From positions 1 to 7,114 of the forward strand of contig CALVVC010000052.1 of the NCBI GenBank assembly GCA_944363755.1: DNA of 7,114 nucleotides, read 5' to 3'. The stretch is from an uncultured Bacilli bacterium. Lineage in GTDB: Bacteria; Bacillota_I; Bacilli_A; RF39; UBA660. Shown here one piece after another: positions 4,755 to 7,114 of this stretch. Position 1 is the stretch's first letter. Each line of letters begins with the position of its first letter. Under the pieces are notes generated by a model. That model searched no databases and was not told the origin of the DNA. It was given only the letters and a program-made list of their open reading frames with translations. The translations under genes and the position numbers were made by a program.

Positions 4755-6737
4755 ATGTTAAAAGATATAAAAGGTGTAGGACCTAGAGCATTAACACTTC
4801 TTTCTAAAATAGGGATAAATACAGTAGATGATTTAGTTTGTCATTATCCTTTTAGATATGAATTTTTAGTTAGAGGAAATTTGGCTGAGACAAATGATGG
4901 AGATCATATAATTATAGATGGAAAAATAGAAAGCAGTCCCATATTAGTTAGATTTAAAGCGGGACTTAATAAGATGAATTTTAGACTTGTAACTGCTAGT
5001 GGAGTTGTTGGAGTATCAATATTTAATAGAGCTTTTTTAAAAAGTCAACTTACGGTTGGTACTACTGTTACTGTTATAGGTAAATTTGATAAACCTAAAA
5101 ATGTCATAACAGCATCAGAGATAAAAATGGAATCTTTATCTAATAAAGTAAAGATAGAACCAGTTTATCATTTAACTAGTGGATTAACTAATAAAAATAT
5201 GGCTTTATATATTAATATGGCCTTACTTAGTCAAAGTAAGGAGATACATGATAGTATACCTTTAAAGTATCAGGAGAAATATAACTTTTCTAATAAGAGA
5301 ATGGCTTTAAATATCGTACATAATCCACCTAGTAAAGAGAAGTTAAAAGAAGCGATGATAAGACTTAAATATGAAGAGTTATTTGAGTTTATGTTTAAGA
5401 TTAATTACTTAAAAGAAGAGAATAAGAAATCTAATAGTGGAATTGCAAGAAGTATTGATAAAACTAAAGTAGAAGATTTTATTAGTAAATTACCATATGA
5501 ACTTACTAAAGATCAAAATACGGCTGTTAATACAATTATTAAAGATTTAGAAAGTAAAAGTAGAATGAATAGATTACTACAAGGTGATGTTGGTAGTGGT
5601 AAGACTATAGTTTCTTTTATAGCCATGTATGCAAACTATTTAAGTGGTTATCAAAGTGCTTTAATGGCTCCAACTGAAATACTTGCTACCCAACACTTTA
5701 GTAATTTAAAAGATATTTTTAAAGATTATAATTTGAATATGGCTTTACTTACAGGCTCAACTTCTAAAAAAGAGAAAGACTTAATTTATGAAGAATTAAA
5801 AAATGGTGATATAGATATTATTGTGGGTACCCATGCTTTGATTCAAGATGATGTTACTTATCATAATCTTGGTTTAGTTATAACAGATGAACAGCATCGT
5901 TTTGGAGTTAATCAGCGAGCTAATTTACAAAATAAAGGACAAAAGCCTGATACTCTTTATATGAGTGCAACACCAATTCCTAGAACTTATGCTTTAACTA
6001 TTTATGGGGATATGGATGTTTCTACTATTAAGACAAGACCTAAAGGAAGAAAAAAGATTAAGACGGTTGTTAAGACTAATAAAGAGATTAAAGATGTTTT
6101 AGAAATGATGTATGAAGAATTAAAACAAGGACATCAAATATATGTTATCGCTCCTTTAATTGAAGAGAGTGAAAACAGTGATTTAACTAATGTAAATGAT
6201 TTAAAAGAAAAGATGACTCTTGCTTTTGGTAGTAAATATAAAATAGATTTAGTTCATGGTAAAATGGCTAGTGCTGCTAAAGAGTTAATCATGAATGAGT
6301 TTTTACAAAATAAAGTGCAGATACTAATTAGTACTACAGTTATTGAAGTAGGAGTAGATGTTCCTAATGCAACGATGATGGTAATATTTAATGCGGAAAG
6401 ATTTGGTCTTTCTACACTTCATCAGTTAAGAGGAAGAGTAGGTAGAAGTGAATTGCAATCTAGTTGTATCTTAATTAGTGATAATGATACGAAAAGACTT
6501 GAGATTATGGAAAATACTAATGATGGGTTTGAAATTAGTGAAGAAGATTTTAAACTTAGAGGACATGGAGATTTATTTGGTACTAAACAAAGTGGTGATA
6601 TGACCTTTAAGATAGCAGATTTAAAAGCTGATTATAAAATATTGTTACAAGCAAGAGAAGACTCACTAGAATACTTATTAGATAAGGAGACTGATGCTAA
6701 TAAATTAAGACTTATTGGAACAATTATACATAGCTAG
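4755..6737 (+). CDS. recG: ATP-dependent DNA helicase RecG
   Basis: A superfamily 2 double-stranded DNA translocase that remodels stalled replication forks and branched recombination intermediates. The 660-aa protein, slightly shorter than the usual 680-690, has the family order. An N-terminal IKGVGPRA helix-hairpin-type start (5-12) and LxxHYPFRY (27-35) lead into the OB-fold wedge domain (about 50-130) that splits fork DNA. Helicase motifs follow: Walker A GDVGSGKT (277-284), APTEILATQH (305-314), Walker B/DExH-type DEQHRFGV (378-385), SATPIPR (404-410), TTVIEVGVDVPNA (527-539) and QLRGRVGR (557-564). The RecG-specific TRG element, FKLRGHGDLFGTKQSG (599-614), excludes PriA and Mfd. The ATG is supported by GAGGTG, 8 nt upstream. 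The gene is transcribed from its own extended -10 promoter; no clear terminator follows, only an A/T-rich tract leading into the next promoter. Confidence 0.97.
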   Translation: MLKDIKGVGPRALTLLSKIGINTVDDLVCHYPFRYEFLVRGNLAETNDGDHIIIDGKIESSPILVRFKAGLNKMNFRLVTASGVVGVSIFNRAFLKSQLTVGTTVTVIGKFDKPKNVITASEIKMESLSNKVKIEPVYHLTSGLTNKNMALYINMALLSQSKEIHDSIPLKYQEKYNFSNKRMALNIVHNPPSKEKLKEAMIRLKYEELFEFMFKINYLKEENKKSNSGIARSIDKTKVEDFISKLPYELTKDQNTAVNTIIKDLESKSRMNRLLQGDVGSGKTIVSFIAMYANYLSGYQSALMAPTEILATQHFSNLKDIFKDYNLNMALLTGSTSKKEKDLIYEELKNGDIDIIVGTHALIQDDVTYHNLGLVITDEQHRFGVNQRANLQNKGQKPDTLYMSATPIPRTYALTIYGDMDVSTIKTRPKGRKKIKTVVKTNKEIKDVLEMMYEELKQGHQIYVIAPLIEESENSDLTNVNDLKEKMTLAFGSKYKIDLVHGKMASAAKELIMNEFLQNKVQILISTTVIEVGVDVPNATMMVIFNAERFGLSTLHQLRGRVGRSELQSSCILISDNDTKRLEIMENTNDGFEISEEDFKLRGHGDLFGTKQSGDMTFKIADLKADYKILLQAREDSLEYLLDKETDANKLRLIGTIIHS

Positions 6738-6740
6738 TTG

Positions 6741-6799
6741 TAAAATTTTTCTAAAATTTTTAAAATCAAATTGACAAGTTGGTAATTTTTAGATATGAT
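6741..6799 (+). promoter_or_regulatory. Very strong promoter with UP-like tract for the RNA gene after recG
   Basis: TTGACA (6771-6776), exactly 17 bp, then TATGAT (6794-6799). Upstream, 6741-6770 is almost pure A/T with TAAAATTTTT twice in direct repeat and an A run next to the -35, resembling an alpha-subunit UP element. The predicted start near 6806 sits at the base of the first RNA hairpin. It is not followed by a coding region before a terminator, so it drives an RNA gene. Confidence 0.85.
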
Positions 6800-6805
6800 T
6801 AATGT

Positions 6806-6911
6806 ACATGATAAGTGATTTGCTTATCATGGTGATATAATCCACTATCTAAGTGTGGATTTATATTCAACCGAACCCCCTGAAGACGGACTTATGTCCG
6901 TCGCCTTTTTG
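6806..6911 (+). ncRNA. Small structured RNA gene of about 105 nt, unknown class
   Basis: Bounded by a strong promoter and a terminator, with no ORF or RBS inside. The RNA would start at a perfect 9-bp hairpin (CATGATAAG 6807-6815 with CTTATCATG 6823-6831). A second hairpin of about 11 bp with one bulged T follows (6835-6845 with 6855-6866). Then comes a single-stranded linker (6867-6884) containing CAACC and AACCCCCTGAA, and the terminator hairpin. Eleven nucleotides, ACCCCCTGAAG (6875-6885), are exactly complementary to the terminator-loop sequence of the RNA in front of the collagen-like gene. Exposed C-rich linkers are typical of Gram-positive trans-acting sRNAs that bind G-rich targets. 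I do not recognise an Rfam family; 6S, SRP and tmRNA are excluded by size and motifs. Confidence 0.75.
6885..6910 (+). terminator. Intrinsic terminator of the small RNA gene
   Basis: A perfect 7-bp GC-rich stem, GACGGAC (6885-6891) / GTCCGTC (6896-6902), has the tetraloop TTAT. It is followed by GCC and TTTTT (6906-6910). The first stem base is also the last base of the 11-nt motif shared with the collagen leader. Confidence 0.9.
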
Positions 6912-6912
6912 T

Positions 6913-6940
6913 TTGTATTTAATTAATTATATAGTATAAT
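6913..6940 (+). promoter_or_regulatory. Promoter after the small RNA terminator
   Basis: A perfect TATAAT (6935-6940) is preceded 16 bp upstream by TTGTAT (6913-6918), a moderate -35. It starts a new transcript just after the small RNA terminator and about 20 nt before the RBS of the short ORF. Confidence 0.65.
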
Positions 6941-6966
6941 GGTAGTTAAGTAAGGAGTGAAGTTGT

Positions 6967-7056
6967 ATGTCAAAATGGTATGATAAACCTATAAAACTTT
7001 TATCTATTAGAAAAGATATTGATTATATAATGTGTATAGTTTCTACAATACTCTAG
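6967..7056 (+). CDS. Short ORF, 29 aa: small peptide or broken start of a gene
   Basis: Starts MSKWYDKP and ends with a hydrophobic stretch (IMCIVSTIL) before TAG at 7054-7056. I do not recognise it. Initiation signals are good: AAGGAG at 6952-6957, 9 nt before the ATG, and a promoter with a perfect TATAAT. These signals are stronger than expected for a random 29-codon frame. It may be a real small protein. It may also be the N-terminus of a larger gene interrupted by a frameshift or nonsense change, since another frame stays open past this stop for a short distance before it too closes at about 7095. In the remaining 58 bases to the window end I see no RNA, terminator or clear coding frame. 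Confidence 0.4.
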   Translation: MSKWYDKPIKLLSIRKDIDYIMCIVSTIL

Positions 7057-7114
7057 GTAGTTTAAATAAAATAATCACGACTATCTAATCGCTGAATTAC
7101 AATATTAGTTTTTA

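Noticed and set aside
6738..6770. recG terminator in the TAAAATTTTT repeats
   Set aside because: The stretch has no G+C stem and is better explained as an UP-like tract of the next promoter.

Overview
The window is AT-rich (about 30% G+C by eye), densely coded and uses the standard code, with TGG for Trp and TAA/TAG stops. It has strong AGGAGG-type ribosome binding sites, sigma-A-type promoters and hairpin-plus-T-tract terminators. With pyruvate:ferredoxin oxidoreductase and an intracellular-type collagen-like protein, this points to an anaerobic, low-GC Bacillota (Firmicutes) chromosome, possibly a gut Bacilli or Mollicutes-related lineage. The species cannot be named from the sequence.

Layout. 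1-1821 (+) is the C-terminal half of nifJ, cut by the window edge. Two bases later comes uppS (+), translated from an RBS inside the end of nifJ. A shared bidirectional terminator separates uppS from a convergent collagen-like protein gene (2565-3293, -). Then follows a 281-bp regulatory gap. It holds a structured minus-strand leader or small RNA with a strong promoter, and a divergent promoter for a 117-aa unknown protein (3575-3928, +). That gene converges, with a 2-bp gap, on a 242-aa glycerophosphodiesterase-fold protein (3931-4659, -) that appears to have lost its catalytic residues. recG (4755-6737, +) is divergent from it. After recG lies a compact RNA gene of about 105 nt (6806-6911, +). 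Last is a promoter plus RBS driving a 29-codon ORF, after which nothing is recognised to the window end.

How the parts may work together. The protein-coding genes are mostly unrelated housekeeping functions (fermentative pyruvate oxidation, cell-wall lipid carrier synthesis, replication-fork repair) with accessory genes between them. The notable signal is in the two intergenic gaps. Each carries a perfect TTGACA box, a 17-bp spacer, a good -10 and an A/T-rich UP-like tract. Each then encodes an RNA of about 105-110 nt with the same plan: a 9-bp hairpin at the 5' end, a second hairpin, a CAACC-containing linker, and a terminator hairpin. Eleven of the 12 nucleotides in the terminator-hairpin loop of the collagen-gene leader are perfectly complementary to the C-rich linker and first stem base of the RNA downstream of recG. 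This suggests, but does not prove, an sRNA-target pair or two members of an undescribed RNA family controlling the collagen-like surface or spore protein.
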